This document shows, in pieces, positions 26,601 to 34,699 of a stretch of 64,000 nt of DNA (the stretch's first letter is position 1; every line of letters starts with the position of its first letter). Below the pieces are notes generated by a model, which saw nothing but the letters and a program-made list of their open reading frames with translations, ran no database searches and was not told the DNA's origin. The position numbers were made by a program, and so were the translations under genes. The DNA is from Sulfuritalea hydrogenivorans sk43H (GTDB taxonomy: Bacteria; Pseudomonadota; Gammaproteobacteria; Burkholderiales; Rhodocyclaceae), in NCBI RefSeq assembly GCF_000828635.1, contig NZ_AP012547.1, positions 558,001-622,000 on the forward strand, in the 5' to 3' direction.

Positions 26601-26727
26601 GAAATTCGATGTAGGGCAGGCGGTCCATGCCGATGCGGGTGAAGGCGATCACCCCGAACAGCACCAGCATGGCATTCGCCATCCACGCCAGGACGTGGCG
26701 CTTGACGGAAAGCTCGGGCAGGGTCAT
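23671..26727 (-). CDS. RND efflux pump inner-membrane subunit (AcrB/MdtB-like)
   Basis: A 1018-residue RND permease of normal length. The first membrane helix follows SVKRHVLAWM, two large periplasmic loops are present, and the second half repeats the first. The proton-relay helix 4 has LLIGVVVDDAIVVLENIFRH (two Asp in the D-D pattern of HAE1 drug pumps). It uses the proton gradient to expel organic compounds through a periplasmic adaptor and an outer-membrane channel. The adaptor gene lies immediately upstream and overlaps by ATGA, but is frameshifted. No outer-membrane channel gene is nearby. Confidence 0.93.
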   Translation of the reverse strand: MTLPELSVKRHVLAWMANAMLVLFGVIAFTRIGMDRLPYIEFPVVSVTTTLKGANPDIVDSSVTNLIESAVNSVPGIEHIQSTSSPGVSVVNITFGLEKNVDVAFSEVQSKVNQAQRRLPKDVDPPIVAKVETNASPIFWMAVQGDRTQQQLNQYALNVIKKKLETINGVGEVRLGGRRDRTIRVNLLPARMTALGVSAQDVSDAFAREHVQLPGGFVVGETTEHLVKLDLEFHTLDALGGMVVGYRGSPPNAAPIHLGDIAELEDGLTDNRQLARFNGETTVGMGVVKVTNANTVAIVERIKEKLANEIEPQLPPGMKISIVSNDAVFILEIVNSLKQHLVEGTLLASLVVWFFLRSLRSTLIVALAIPVSLMGAIAVIYFFGYTLNSLTMLALLLLIGVVVDDAIVVLENIFRHREEIDPEPVAAAINGSKEVVFAVIAATLSLVSIFAPVIFLSGIIGQFFRSFAVVVTFGVLVSLFVSLTLTPMLCSRYLKVEKQHGRIYHLFDRVLDGLDRLYIRLLDRALRSRWQVVALTVAVVGSSVFFFMNVGKTFTPDEDEGRFRISLRTPLGSSIDYTDGKLREVEEVLNRYPEVRTEFALIGLGTAGQVNQGTVVVRMAPREERKRSQHEIIGQVRRDLAAIPGARAFAAPFAVVGGQRGEPLQFVLAGDNIDEIGRLSREFQQKLATVPGIGRIDSDIQLDLPQLVFIPDRLRIAAANLSSSDVALAVNMLTGGIDIAKFNDEPGDGQRYDIRVKARPGEFTQPADLSKIFLRSRDGKMVRLDSVARFEERLGPAVVGRFDLQYAATFYATPSIPLGEAVEAVRRAGQEVLPTGYQVRFIGQAEEFGKTMKYMVFTFALAIMLLYMVLASQFNSFIQPAIVMLAQPLAVVGGVAALWATGQTLNIYSMIGLTLLIGLVAKNSILLVDLANQRRAAGMAVDAALRNACPIRMRPVLMTSATVILALAPAALGLGAGAETQQPLAIAVIGGMVSSTLLTLVVVPAVYSLIEGRLESLA

Positions 26728-27897
26728 TTAGCGTCGGGCTTGGCGGCGTCTTGGGTGCCGGCCGCACCCGTGGCCGCCGTACCGCCAGCGCCGACTGTGG
26801 GCCCGGGCTTGCCGGCCTTCGCGGCTTCCTTGATGGCGACGGCGGCGCCGTTGGTGAGGAAGCCGGCGCCATCGAGCGCGATGGTTTCGCCGCCGGAGAG
26901 GCCTTCGAGGACCTCGATGCGGCCGCTGCGCTTGGCGCCGACCTTGACCGGCTTCTGCTGCGCCTTCTTCTGCCCGTCTACGTCGGCGACGACATACACC
27001 ACCTTGCCGGCGGGGCGCAGCACCACGCTTTGCTCGGGCACGGTCAGGGCTTCGGCCTTGGCCGAGACGATCACCGCGGCATTGACCGTGCCGCCGCCGC
27101 GCAGGCTGCCGTCATTGTCGATGTCGACCAGCACATCGAGGCTGCGGCTGCCTTCGACGATGCCGGGGCGGATGTCCTTGATGCGGCTGGCAAACACCTT
27201 GCCCGGCGCCAGCGGGGAAACCAGCCTGACCTCCTGCCCGGGCTTCAGGCGCGGACCGAAGCTCTCGGCGAAGGGCAGGTGCGCGCGCAGCTTTTTCGGC
27301 GCGACCAGGTTGAACAGCGGATCGCCGATCTTGACGTAATCGCCGGGCGAGACGACCTGCACTTCGACGATGCCGGCCATCGGCGCCACGACACGGGTCC
27401 TTGCCGACCGCGCGCCGGCTGTTGTCGGCGCGCGCCCGCGTGGCGTCAAGCTGGGCGGCGAGCGCGGCACGCTGGGCGGCGACATCCTCGCCGGCGTTCT
27501 TCGACAGGAAGCCCTTGTCCATCAGCGACTGCTGGCGTTCGGCGAGCTTCTCCTGCTGCCGCGCCAGCGCCTCGACGCGCCGCGCTTCGGCTTCGTCGGC
27601 CTTGTTTTGAAGGGTGACATCGCCGGCATCGATCACCGCCAGCAGATCGCCGGCCTTGACCTGCGTGCCGGTACGGACCAGGACCTGCGTCACGCGACCG
27701 GCGACTTCGGCGCCGATCTTCGGATCGGCCAGCACTTCCAGGGTGCCCAGGGTTTCCAGCGCGACCTCGAACTCGCCCTTGGTCGCCTGTGTCACGGTGA
27801 TCAGCGACGGCGGCGGCACGGCCTTTTTCTCTTCGGCTTTCTGACCGCAGGCAGCAAGGAGGATCAGTGCCAGGCTGGCAACGAGGGCGTGACGCAT
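26724..27897 (-). pseudogene. RND pump periplasmic adaptor (HlyD/AcrA family), single-base frameshift
   Basis: The N-terminal part (from ATG 27897, MRHALVASLALILLAACGQK) is a lipoprotein with lipobox LAAC, then barrel-sandwich and hairpin segments up to about ARADNSRRAVGK. The reading then continues correctly only in another frame (TRVVAPMAGIVEVQVVSPGD... to KPDAK). One extra base in GG/CC at about 27399-27400 explains the shift; removing it restores an adaptor of about 390 residues, the usual length. The C-terminal tail contains VGAGGTA from the dispersed repeat. Both halves stay well conserved, so this is a recent mutation or an assembly error. The start overlaps the lysA stop as TGATG. Confidence 0.8.
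26773..26796 (-). repeat. Dispersed 24-nt repeat in adaptor gene
   Basis: The minus strand reads AGTCGGCGCTGG followed by CGGTACGGCGGC, translated VGAGGTA in the low-complexity C-terminal tail of the pump adaptor. Confidence 0.8.
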
Positions 27898-29165
27898 CAG
27901 GGCAGGACCGATTCCAGCGCGAAGAGTTCCGCGATCTCCTCGCGGCGGCGGATCAGATGGACGCTGCCGCCATCGACCATGACTTCCGCGGCGCGCGGCC
28001 GGGTGTTGTAGTTCGAGGCCATGGCCATGCCGTAGGCGCCGGCCGAGAGGATGGCCAGCAGGTCGCCTTCGCGCAGGGCCAGCAGGCGGTCGTGGCCGAG
28101 GAAGTCGCCCGACTCGCAGACCGGGCCGACGATTTCGTAGGACATGGCCGCGCCCGTCGCCGTATCGTCGGCGCCGACTTTCACGATGTCGTGCCAGGCG
28201 TCATACAGCGCGGGGCGCATCAGGTCGTTCATCGCCGCATCGACCACCGCGAAGTGCTTCTCTTCGCCGGGTTTCAGCACGTCGACGCGGGTCAGCAGCA
28301 GGCCCGCGTTACCGACCAGCGAGCGGCCGGGTTCGAACACCAGCTTTTCGCGGCGTCCGGCCAGCTTCGCCAGCATCGGCGCCAGATAGTCGGTGGTCGC
28401 CGGTGCCGGCTCGTCGGCGCGGTACTGGATGCCCATGCCGCCGCCGAGGTCGATGTGTTCCAGCACGATGCCGGCCGCCGCCAGGCGATCGACCAGGGCC
28501 AGCACCTTGTCGGCGGCTTCGGCCGCCGGCGCCGGGTCGAGCAGTTGCGAGCCGATGTGGCAGTCGATGCCCTTCACCGCGATGTGCGGCAGCGACGCCG
28601 CGCGCCGGTAGATGTCGAAGGCATCGGCGATGGCGACGCCGAACTTGGCGCTCTTGAGGCCGGTGGAAATGTAGGGATGGGTCCTGGCGTCGACGTCCGG
28701 GTTGACGCGCAATGACACCGGCGCGCGGCGGCCGAGGCTGCCGGCGACTTCATTGAGATGGTCGAGTTCGCTGGCTGATTCGACGTTGAAGCAGTGAATG
28801 CCTGCTTCCAGCGCGGCGCGCATTTCCGCACGCGACTTGCCGACGCCGGAGAACACGATTTTTTCCGGGCTGCCGCCGGCCGCCAGGACGCGCGCCAGCT
28901 CGCCGGCGGAGACAATGTCGAAGCCGGCGCCGAGCCGCGCGAACAGGTTGAGGATGGCGAGATTGGAATTGGCCTTGACCGCGTAGCAGATCAGCGAGCG
29001 GTCGGCCAGGCCATGCGCCTGCAGCGCATCGCGATAGCCCGCGTAGGCGGCGGTGAGCGCGGCGCGCGAATAGACATAGCAGGGCGTGCCGAAGCGAGCG
29101 GCGATCCCGGCCAGCGCGACGCCTTCGACGCGAAGGCCGTCCTGGTGCATGACGGCAAGGCTCAT
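27897..29165 (-). CDS. lysA: Diaminopimelate decarboxylase
   Basis: A 422-residue PLP enzyme for the last step of lysine synthesis (meso-diaminopimelate to L-lysine and CO2). The PLP-binding Lys is in ICYAVKANSNLAIL, the glycine-rich phosphate loop is in IDLGGGMGIQY, and the catalytic Cys is in GPVCESGDFLG of the C-terminal barrel. Residues 330-336 (VGADDTA) come from a copy of the dispersed repeat just before the conserved YEIVGPVCESGD block. It overlaps lptM upstream (ATGA) and the adaptor gene downstream (TGATG). Confidence 0.96.
   Translation of the reverse strand: MSLAVMHQDGLRVEGVALAGIAARFGTPCYVYSRAALTAAYAGYRDALQAHGLADRSLICYAVKANSNLAILNLFARLGAGFDIVSAGELARVLAAGGSPEKIVFSGVGKSRAEMRAALEAGIHCFNVESASELDHLNEVAGSLGRRAPVSLRVNPDVDARTHPYISTGLKSAKFGVAIADAFDIYRRAASLPHIAVKGIDCHIGSQLLDPAPAAEAADKVLALVDRLAAAGIVLEHIDLGGGMGIQYRADEPAPATTDYLAPMLAKLAGRREKLVFEPGRSLVGNAGLLLTRVDVLKPGEEKHFAVVDAAMNDLMRPALYDAWHDIVKVGADDTATGAAMSYEIVGPVCESGDFLGHDRLLALREGDLLAILSAGAYGMAMASNYNTRPRAAEVMVDGGSVHLIRRREEIAELFALESVLP
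28156..28179 (-). repeat. Dispersed 24-nt repeat in lysA
   Basis: The minus strand reads AGTCGGCGCCGA followed by CGATACGGCGAC, translated VGADDTA at LysA residues 330-336. Confidence 0.7.
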
Positions 29166-29371
29166 TGGCGAGGCTCGGCGACGGCTTTGTTGCTATTATC
29201 GGCCGCAGGAGTTATGCGAAGCGGTATCCCCTCGTGGGACGGCGCCGGCGGTACGGCGGCCTTGGCCGCGGTTTGCGGCTGGGGCGGAAGCGACAACGGG
29301 GTCTTGGTGCCACAGGCGGCGAGCGCCGTCAGGGCGACCAGGGCGGCGAGGAATGAAGGAATCAGGCGCAT
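29162..29371 (-). CDS. lptM: LptM (YifL)-like small lipoprotein
   Basis: A 69-residue lipoprotein with a signal and lipobox (ALVALTALAAC), followed by GTKTPLSLPP, the pattern of LptM/YifL. LptM helps mature the LPS-export complex LptDE at the outer membrane. The position directly before lysA and divergent from cyaY is the usual one. Residues 38-54 (AAVPPAPSHEGIPLRIT) are encoded entirely by a 51-nt copy of the dispersed repeat, so about a third of the mature protein is repeat-derived. The short conserved N-terminal part is intact. Confidence 0.8.
   Translation of the reverse strand: MRLIPSFLAALVALTALAACGTKTPLSLPPQPQTAAKAAVPPAPSHEGIPLRITPAADNSNKAVAEPRQ
29210..29260 (+). repeat. Dispersed repeat, 51-nt long form, in lptM (reverse)
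   Basis: AGT, then a 27-nt module ending TATCCCCTCGTGGGA, then CGGCGCCGGCGGTACGGCGG. The gene is on the opposite strand and reads exactly 17 codons of it. The arrangement matches the copy at 17113-17163. Confidence 0.8.
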
Positions 29372-29414
29372 GGCAAATAGGTGTGTCTCGACAGGCAAAG
29401 GATGGTAACACGCG

Positions 29415-29741
29415 ATGGATGAGCGGGAATTCATGGCCGCGGCGGATGCCGAGCTGGCACGCATCGAGGCGGCGCTGGAGGCGGCGAGCGAAAGTGGAGT
29501 TGCCGATTTCGATTTTGAAACCAAGCCCGGCGGCGTGATCGAGATCGAGTTCGAGAACGGCTCGAAGATCATCCTGAATCGTCACGGCGCGGCGCGGGAG
29601 ATCTGGCTCGCGGCGAAGTCCGGTGGCTATCATTTTCGTCCCGAGGGCGGGCGCTGGCTGGGCACGCGCGACGGCGAAGAATTGATGGCGGCCTTGTCGC
29701 GCACCCTTTCCGAACAGGCCGGCGTCAGGGTCGAACTTTAG
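29415..29741 (+). CDS. cyaY: Frataxin-like iron-sulphur assembly protein CyaY
   Basis: A 108-residue frataxin of normal length. The N-terminal helix is acidic (MDEREFMAAADAELARIEAA), followed by beta strands (GVIEIEFENGSKIILNRHGA, then REIWLAAKSGGYHFRPEGGR) and a C-terminal helix (DGEELMAALSRTLSEQAGV). It regulates cysteine desulfurase and iron supply for Fe-S cluster assembly in the cytoplasm. It is divergent from lptM with a 43-nt gap and convergent with the PBP1A gene, overlapping it by 4 nt at the stops. Confidence 0.93.
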   Translation: MDEREFMAAADAELARIEAALEAASESGVADFDFETKPGGVIEIEFENGSKIILNRHGAAREIWLAAKSGGYHFRPEGGRWLGTRDGEELMAALSRTLSEQAGVRVEL

Positions 29742-32125
29742 TTCTTCTTTTCGGCGGGTTTCTGCGCCGCAGGTTTTTCCGCCGCGAGCTTTTCAACGGG
29801 CTTCGGTTTGGCGTCCTGCACCGGCGCCGGAGCCTGTTTGGCTTCTTCCCTTTCCTCCTCGGCCGGCAGTGGCGGCAGATGCTCACGGTAGATGAGCTCC
29901 TTGCTGGCCTTGCCCGAGGGATCGTTGGCGACGATCGCCACCAGGCCTTCGGGGGTTTCCTGCCAGCTCTCGGGAACGTTCTTCAGTGCATGCTCCATGA
30001 AGCCGATCCAGATCGGCAGGGCGGCCGCGCCGCCGGTTTCGCCGTTGCCCATGCGCTTGGGCTGGTCGAAGCCGATCCAGGCGACGCCGACCACGGTCGG
30101 CTGGTAGCCGCAGAACCAGGCATCGATGTAATCGTTGGTGGTGCCGGTCTTGCCCGCCAGGTCGCCACGCTTGAGTACCGCGGCGGCGCGGGTGGCGGTG
30201 CCGCGCCGCACCACATCGTGCATCATGCTGTCCATCAGCCAGGCGTTGCGCGCGTCGATCGCGCGCAGTGATTCGTCGCCCGCCAGCGCGGGCTGCATCT
30301 CGGCCAGCACCACGCCCTTGTCGTCGAGGATCTTGCGCACGATATGCGGCTCGATGCGATAGCCGCCGTTGGCGAAGATGGAATAGGCGGCGAGCTGCTG
30401 CCAGGGCGTCACCGCGCCGGCGCCCAGCGCCAGCGTCAGGTAAGGCGGATTCTTGTCCGCGTCGAAGCCGAAGCGCGTCACGTAGTCCTGTGCGTATTGC
30501 GTGCCGATCGAGCGCAGCAGGCGGATCGACACCATGTTCTTGGATTTCGCCAGCGCGGTGCGCAGGCTCATCGGGCCTTCGTATTTGCCGTCGTAGTTCT
30601 TCGGTTCCCAGGCCTGGGAACCGGTTTCTTCGGCGGAGATCGAGACGGGTTCGTCTTCGATGACGGAGGCCGGGGTGTAACCCTTTTCCAGACCGGCCGA
30701 GTAGATGAAGGGCTTGAAGCTGGAGCCGGGCTGGCGCCAGGCCTGGGTGACATGGTTGAACTTGCTGCGATTGAAATCGAAGCCGCCGACCAGCGCCCGG
30801 ATTGCGCCATCGACCGGGCTGGCGGCGACGAATGAGGCTTCCACCTCGGGCAGCTGGGTGATCTGCCATCCCTTGTCGGCCTTCTGCACGCGGATCACCG
30901 CGCCGCGCCGCACCCGCTTGTTGGGCGGCGATTTTTCGTCCAGCATGCGCGCGGCGAACTTGAGGCCCTCGTCGCCGATCTTGAGAATTTCACCGCCGCG
31001 CAGGTAGGCGCGGACAAGTTTCGGCGTTGCCTCGAGCACGATGGCCGGCAGCAGGTCGTCGCTGTCGTCGTACTCGGACAGCAACTCTTCCAGCTCTTCT
31101 TCCTGCTCGGCCCCGTTGTTTTTCACTTCGACGTAGGCCTCGGCGCCGCGATAGCCGTGGCGGCGGTCGTAGTCGATGACGCCGCGGCGCACCGCAAGGT
31201 AGGCTGCCTGCTGGTCGCTGCGGGTGATGGTGGTGATGACGCGCAGGCCCCGGCTGTAGACATCGTCGGGGAAGCGCTCGGCAGCGATCTGGCGCGCCAT
31301 TTCAGCCACATGCTCGGCGCGGACGCCGAAGTCGTTGACGTCGCGCTTGACGTGCAGGGTTTCCGCCTGGGCGGACTTCCATTGGGCGTCGTCGATGAAG
31401 TCGAGTTCGTGCATGCGGCGCAGGACATAGCGCTGGCGCAATTGCGCCCGCTTCGGATTGGCCACCGGGTTGTAGGCCGAGGGTGCCTTGGGCAGCCCGG
31501 CGAGCATGGCTGCCTCGGCGATGCTGACATCCTTCAGCGCCTTGCCGAAGTAGATTTGCGCCGCCGCCGAAAAGCCGTAGGCGCGCTGTCCGAGGAAAAT
31601 CTGGTTGATGTAGATTTCGAGTATCTGGTCTTTGCCCAGATTGTTCTCGATTTTGAACGCCAGCAACATCTCGTAAAGTTTGCGCGTCAGGGTTTTTTCG
31701 CTGGAAAGGAAAAAGTTGCGCGCCACCTGCATGGTGATGGTCGAAGCGCCCTGGCGCTTGCCACCACCCACGAAATTGGAATACGCTGCGCGCAATACGC
31801 CCAGCGTGTCGATGCCCGGATGCTGGTAGAAGCGTTCATCTTCGGCCGCGAGAATGGCCTGCTTCATGACGGAGGGAACGTCCTTGATGCGTGCAAAGTT
31901 GCGTCGTTCCTCGCCGAACTCGCCGATCAGATGGCCGTCGCTGGAGTAGATGCGCAGCGGGATTTTCGGCTGGTAGTCGGTCAGGACCTCGATCGAGGGC
32001 AACTGTGGATAGGCCAGGATCAGCACGATGCCGGCCAGCGCGGCGATGCTCAGCACGGCGCCGCCGATCAGCAGCAGGAAATACAGCGCCCAACGGGCGG
32101 GAACGGGCAGGGCGGGAATGGGCAC
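29738..32125 (-). CDS. mrcA: Penicillin-binding protein 1A, bifunctional peptidoglycan synthase
   Basis: A 795-residue class A PBP. One N-terminal membrane helix (about 12-38) precedes the glycosyltransferase domain with catalytic Glu95 in AAEDERFYQHPG and the GASTITMQVARN block. An OB-like insert (about 330-420) is rich in Glu and Asp, typical of PBP1A. The transpeptidase domain has the SxxK Ser in GSSFKPFIYSAGLEKG, SKN in LAKSKNMVSI, and KTGT in AGKTGTTNDY. The C-terminus is Lys/Pro/Ala-rich and probably disordered. It polymerises and crosslinks cell-wall glycan in the periplasm. It is divergent from pilM, as in many Proteobacteria. Confidence 0.96.
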   Translation of the reverse strand: MPIPALPVPARWALYFLLLIGGAVLSIAALAGIVLILAYPQLPSIEVLTDYQPKIPLRIYSSDGHLIGEFGEERRNFARIKDVPSVMKQAILAAEDERFYQHPGIDTLGVLRAAYSNFVGGGKRQGASTITMQVARNFFLSSEKTLTRKLYEMLLAFKIENNLGKDQILEIYINQIFLGQRAYGFSAAAQIYFGKALKDVSIAEAAMLAGLPKAPSAYNPVANPKRAQLRQRYVLRRMHELDFIDDAQWKSAQAETLHVKRDVNDFGVRAEHVAEMARQIAAERFPDDVYSRGLRVITTITRSDQQAAYLAVRRGVIDYDRRHGYRGAEAYVEVKNNGAEQEEELEELLSEYDDSDDLLPAIVLEATPKLVRAYLRGGEILKIGDEGLKFAARMLDEKSPPNKRVRRGAVIRVQKADKGWQITQLPEVEASFVAASPVDGAIRALVGGFDFNRSKFNHVTQAWRQPGSSFKPFIYSAGLEKGYTPASVIEDEPVSISAEETGSQAWEPKNYDGKYEGPMSLRTALAKSKNMVSIRLLRSIGTQYAQDYVTRFGFDADKNPPYLTLALGAGAVTPWQQLAAYSIFANGGYRIEPHIVRKILDDKGVVLAEMQPALAGDESLRAIDARNAWLMDSMMHDVVRRGTATRAAAVLKRGDLAGKTGTTNDYIDAWFCGYQPTVVGVAWIGFDQPKRMGNGETGGAAALPIWIGFMEHALKNVPESWQETPEGLVAIVANDPSGKASKELIYREHLPPLPAEEEREEAKQAPAPVQDAKPKPVEKLAAEKPAAQKPAEKKN

Positions 32126-32211
32126 GAATTGAATGGGCTGGAGGGCGGCGCGTGTGATTATAGCTGTGGCGCTGGAGACACGCTGTGCCGGGCCATCCTC
32201 AATAATTTTGC

Positions 32212-32240
32212 TTTACAGTCGATATAGTTGCTGCTAGCAT
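32212..32240 (+). promoter_or_regulatory. Candidate sigma-70 promoter for the pilM operon
   Basis: TTTACA (32212-32217) and TAGCAT (32235-32240) are separated by 17 nt, in an AT-rich stretch of the 170-nt divergent spacer between PBP1A and pilM. It lies 55 nt before the pilM start. Confidence 0.45.
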
Positions 32241-32295
32241 CTGAAGTAAATTATCTGTATAGCTCGTAACGCAATATTTTTAAAGGAAAAATCCT

Positions 32296-33387
32296 TTGCA
32301 GATCGATGTCTCGGCTCTGAAGTCGATCTTTAACCCGAAGCTGCGTCCGCTGATCGGCGTGGATATCAGTTCGACCGCCGTCAAGATGGTCGAACTGGTC
32401 GATGCCGGCAAGGGGCAGCCCCGGGTCGAGCGCTACGCGATTGAATCCTTGCCCAAGGAAGCTGTGCTGGATGGCAACCTGGCTTCGCTTGAGGCGGTGG
32501 CGGAAACCCTTCAGCGGTGCTGGAAGCGACTCGGCACCTCGACGCGATTCGTCGCGCTGGCCCTGCCGACGTCCGCGGTCATTACCAAAAAGATCACCCT
32601 GCCCGCCAATCTGCGTGAGCAGGACATGGAGATACAGGTCGAGTCGGAAGCCAATCAGTACATTCCGTTTGCGCTGGAGGAGGTCAATCTGGATTTCCAG
32701 GTGATCGGCCCTGCGCCGGGGAGTCCCGACGATGTCGAAGTACTGCTGGCGGCCTCGCGCAAGGAAAAAGTCGAAGACCGCGTCGCCGCCGCGGAAGTGG
32801 CCGAACTCAAACCGGTGGTGATGGATGTCGAGGCCTACGCAATCCAGGCGGCCTATGAACTGGTAATCAAGCAGCTGCCGAAGGAAGGTGCCGGCCAGAT
32901 CATCGCATTGATCGATGTCGGCGCCGCCGCCATGAAGGTCACCATCATGAAGGATGACCAGCAGATCTACGGACGTGAACAGGCCTTTGGCGGATCGCAG
33001 CTCACCGACGAGATCATGCGGGTCTATGGCATGGGTGCCGACGAAGCGGAGAACCTGAAGCGTTCGGGTACGCCGCCGGACAACTACGAGGCGGAAATCC
33101 TCCATCCCTTCATTGAAAACATGGCGCAGGAAGTGGCGCGCGCGTTGCAGTTTTTCTTTACCTCGACGCCTTTCAGCGAAGTTAACCACATCATTCTCGC
33201 GGGCGGCTCGGCGCTGGTTCCGGGTGTCGCCGAAATCGTCGGCCAGCGCACCAACGTCAATACGATATTGGCCGATCCGTTTGCCGGCATGGCGATATCG
33301 CCGCGCATTCGCGCGAAACAGCTTGCCGCGGACGCGCCATCGCTGATGGTGGCTTGCGGCTTGGCCCTCAGGAAGTTCGATCAATGA
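32296..33387 (+). CDS. pilM: Type IV pilus assembly protein PilM
   Basis: A 363-residue actin-like ATPase of the inner-membrane pilus complex. LIGVDISSTAVKMVEL is the first phosphate loop, IALIDVGAAAMKVTIM the second, and HIILAGGSALVPGVAE the adenosine loop. It binds the cytoplasmic N-terminus of PilN and links the pilus motor to the PilNOP ring. The start is TTG at 32296, supported by AAAGGA 8 nt upstream; no ATG lies before the conserved core. It overlaps pilN by ATGA, and all five pil genes overlap in this way, so expression is tightly coupled. Confidence 0.95.
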   Translation: MQIDVSALKSIFNPKLRPLIGVDISSTAVKMVELVDAGKGQPRVERYAIESLPKEAVLDGNLASLEAVAETLQRCWKRLGTSTRFVALALPTSAVITKKITLPANLREQDMEIQVESEANQYIPFALEEVNLDFQVIGPAPGSPDDVEVLLAASRKEKVEDRVAAAEVAELKPVVMDVEAYAIQAAYELVIKQLPKEGAGQIIALIDVGAAAMKVTIMKDDQQIYGREQAFGGSQLTDEIMRVYGMGADEAENLKRSGTPPDNYEAEILHPFIENMAQEVARALQFFFTSTPFSEVNHIILAGGSALVPGVAEIVGQRTNVNTILADPFAGMAISPRIRAKQLAADAPSLMVACGLALRKFDQ

Positions 33388-33947
33388 TCCGGATCAACCT
33401 TCTTCCTCACCGCGAGGCGAAACGCAAGGGGCGGCGCCAGCAGTTCTACGTGTTGCTGGGGCTGGTGTCGGTACTGGCCGGGTTGATCTGGTTCCTTGGC
33501 TACTCGATCGTGAACCGCCAGATTGCGGCGCAAAACGAAAAGAATGAATTCCTCAAGCGGGAAATTTCGAGCCTGGACAAGGAAATCGACGAAATCAAGA
33601 AGATCCAGGAACAGACCAATGCCTTGCTGGCCCGCAAGCGGGTCATCGAGGCGCTGCAGGCCAATCGCACGGAGACGGTGCACTTGTTCAACGAACTGGC
33701 GAAACAGGTGCCGGAAGGCATCTACTTGCGGACGCTGGCGCAAACCGGACCCAAAATCGCCATTGCGGGCTATGCGCAGTCAAATGCCCGAATCACCACG
33801 CTGATGAACAATCTCGACGAATCGCCCTTGCTGGAGCAATCGACCCTGATCGAGACAAAGGCCGAGGTGGTGGGCAACCGTCGCCTCAATGCATTCAACA
33901 TCACCACCGTGATTACCCGCCAGACGGCGGCTCCGGGGAAGAAATGA
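33384..33947 (+). CDS. pilN: Type IV pilus assembly protein PilN
   Basis: A 187-residue inner-membrane protein. The N-terminal MIRINLLPHREAKRKGRRQQ contains the INLLP motif that binds PilM. One transmembrane helix follows (YVLLGLVSVLAGLIWFLGYS), then a coiled coil (about 45-100) and a periplasmic ferredoxin-like domain that pairs with PilO. The start at 33384 gives the conserved N-terminus; the frame is open earlier only inside pilM. Confidence 0.95.
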   Translation: MIRINLLPHREAKRKGRRQQFYVLLGLVSVLAGLIWFLGYSIVNRQIAAQNEKNEFLKREISSLDKEIDEIKKIQEQTNALLARKRVIEALQANRTETVHLFNELAKQVPEGIYLRTLAQTGPKIAIAGYAQSNARITTLMNNLDESPLLEQSTLIETKAEVVGNRRLNAFNITTVITRQTAAPGKK

Positions 33948-34699
33948 TGAAGCTGCCCGATCTGTCATCGCTGTTCAAGCGCAAGTCGGCCGCCGAACGT
34001 CTGGCGGAAGCGCAAGCCGTCAAGGCGGAACCGGCGCCGCCCAAGCCGCCGCTGATCGATTTCCAGCAGCTGGCCACGGATTTCAAGACCCTGGATCCGA
34101 AAGACCCGGGCCTCTGGCCCCTGGCTCCGCGCGTAGTCAGCCTGCTGGGCCTGTTTGCGCTTTTGCTGGCTGCCGCATGGGGATTCGGGCAAACCGGCTG
34201 GAGCGTCCAGTTGGAGGAGCTTGAGGCGGCGAAATCGCAGGAAGCCAAGCACAAGGAAGAATGGCTGGGGAAAAAACGGCAAGCCGTCAATCTTGACGAA
34301 TACCGCCGCCAGCTGGCCGAAATCGATCGATCGTTCGGCGCCTTGCTCAAACAGTTGCCGAACAAGGCCGAAATGGGTGACATGCTGGTCGATATCAACA
34401 AGGCGGCACAAGCCAGGGGCCTTTCGGTTGAACTCTTCAAACCGGGTGGCGAGGCGCGCCGGGAGTTTTATGCCGAAGTGCCGATCACGCTGAACCTCAT
34501 CGGCAGCTACCACGACATCGGGTCATTTACCGGCGACCTTGCCAAGCTGCCGCGCATCGTCACCCTGAACGACATCAATCTAAGTGCGAATCCGAACGGA
34601 ACACTGGTACTGAGGACGACGGCAAAGACCTTCCGCTATCTTGACGAAGGCGAGATGGCCGTTCAGAAGAAGGCCGCGAGCAAGGGGGCCAAGAAATGA
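33944..34699 (+). CDS. pilO: Type IV pilus assembly protein PilO
   Basis: A 251-residue bitopic membrane protein. The cytoplasmic N-terminus is Lys-rich and Pro-rich, the membrane helix lies at about residues 64-85 (VVSLLGLFALLLAAAWGFGQ), then a coiled coil (about 90-135), and then a ferredoxin-like domain (about 150-235) that forms the periplasmic alignment complex with PilN and PilP. The start overlaps pilN (ATGATGA; either ATG is possible). Confidence 0.95.
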   Translation: MMKLPDLSSLFKRKSAAERLAEAQAVKAEPAPPKPPLIDFQQLATDFKTLDPKDPGLWPLAPRVVSLLGLFALLLAAAWGFGQTGWSVQLEELEAAKSQEAKHKEEWLGKKRQAVNLDEYRRQLAEIDRSFGALLKQLPNKAEMGDMLVDINKAAQARGLSVELFKPGGEARREFYAEVPITLNLIGSYHDIGSFTGDLAKLPRIVTLNDINLSANPNGTLVLRTTAKTFRYLDEGEMAVQKKAASKGAKK

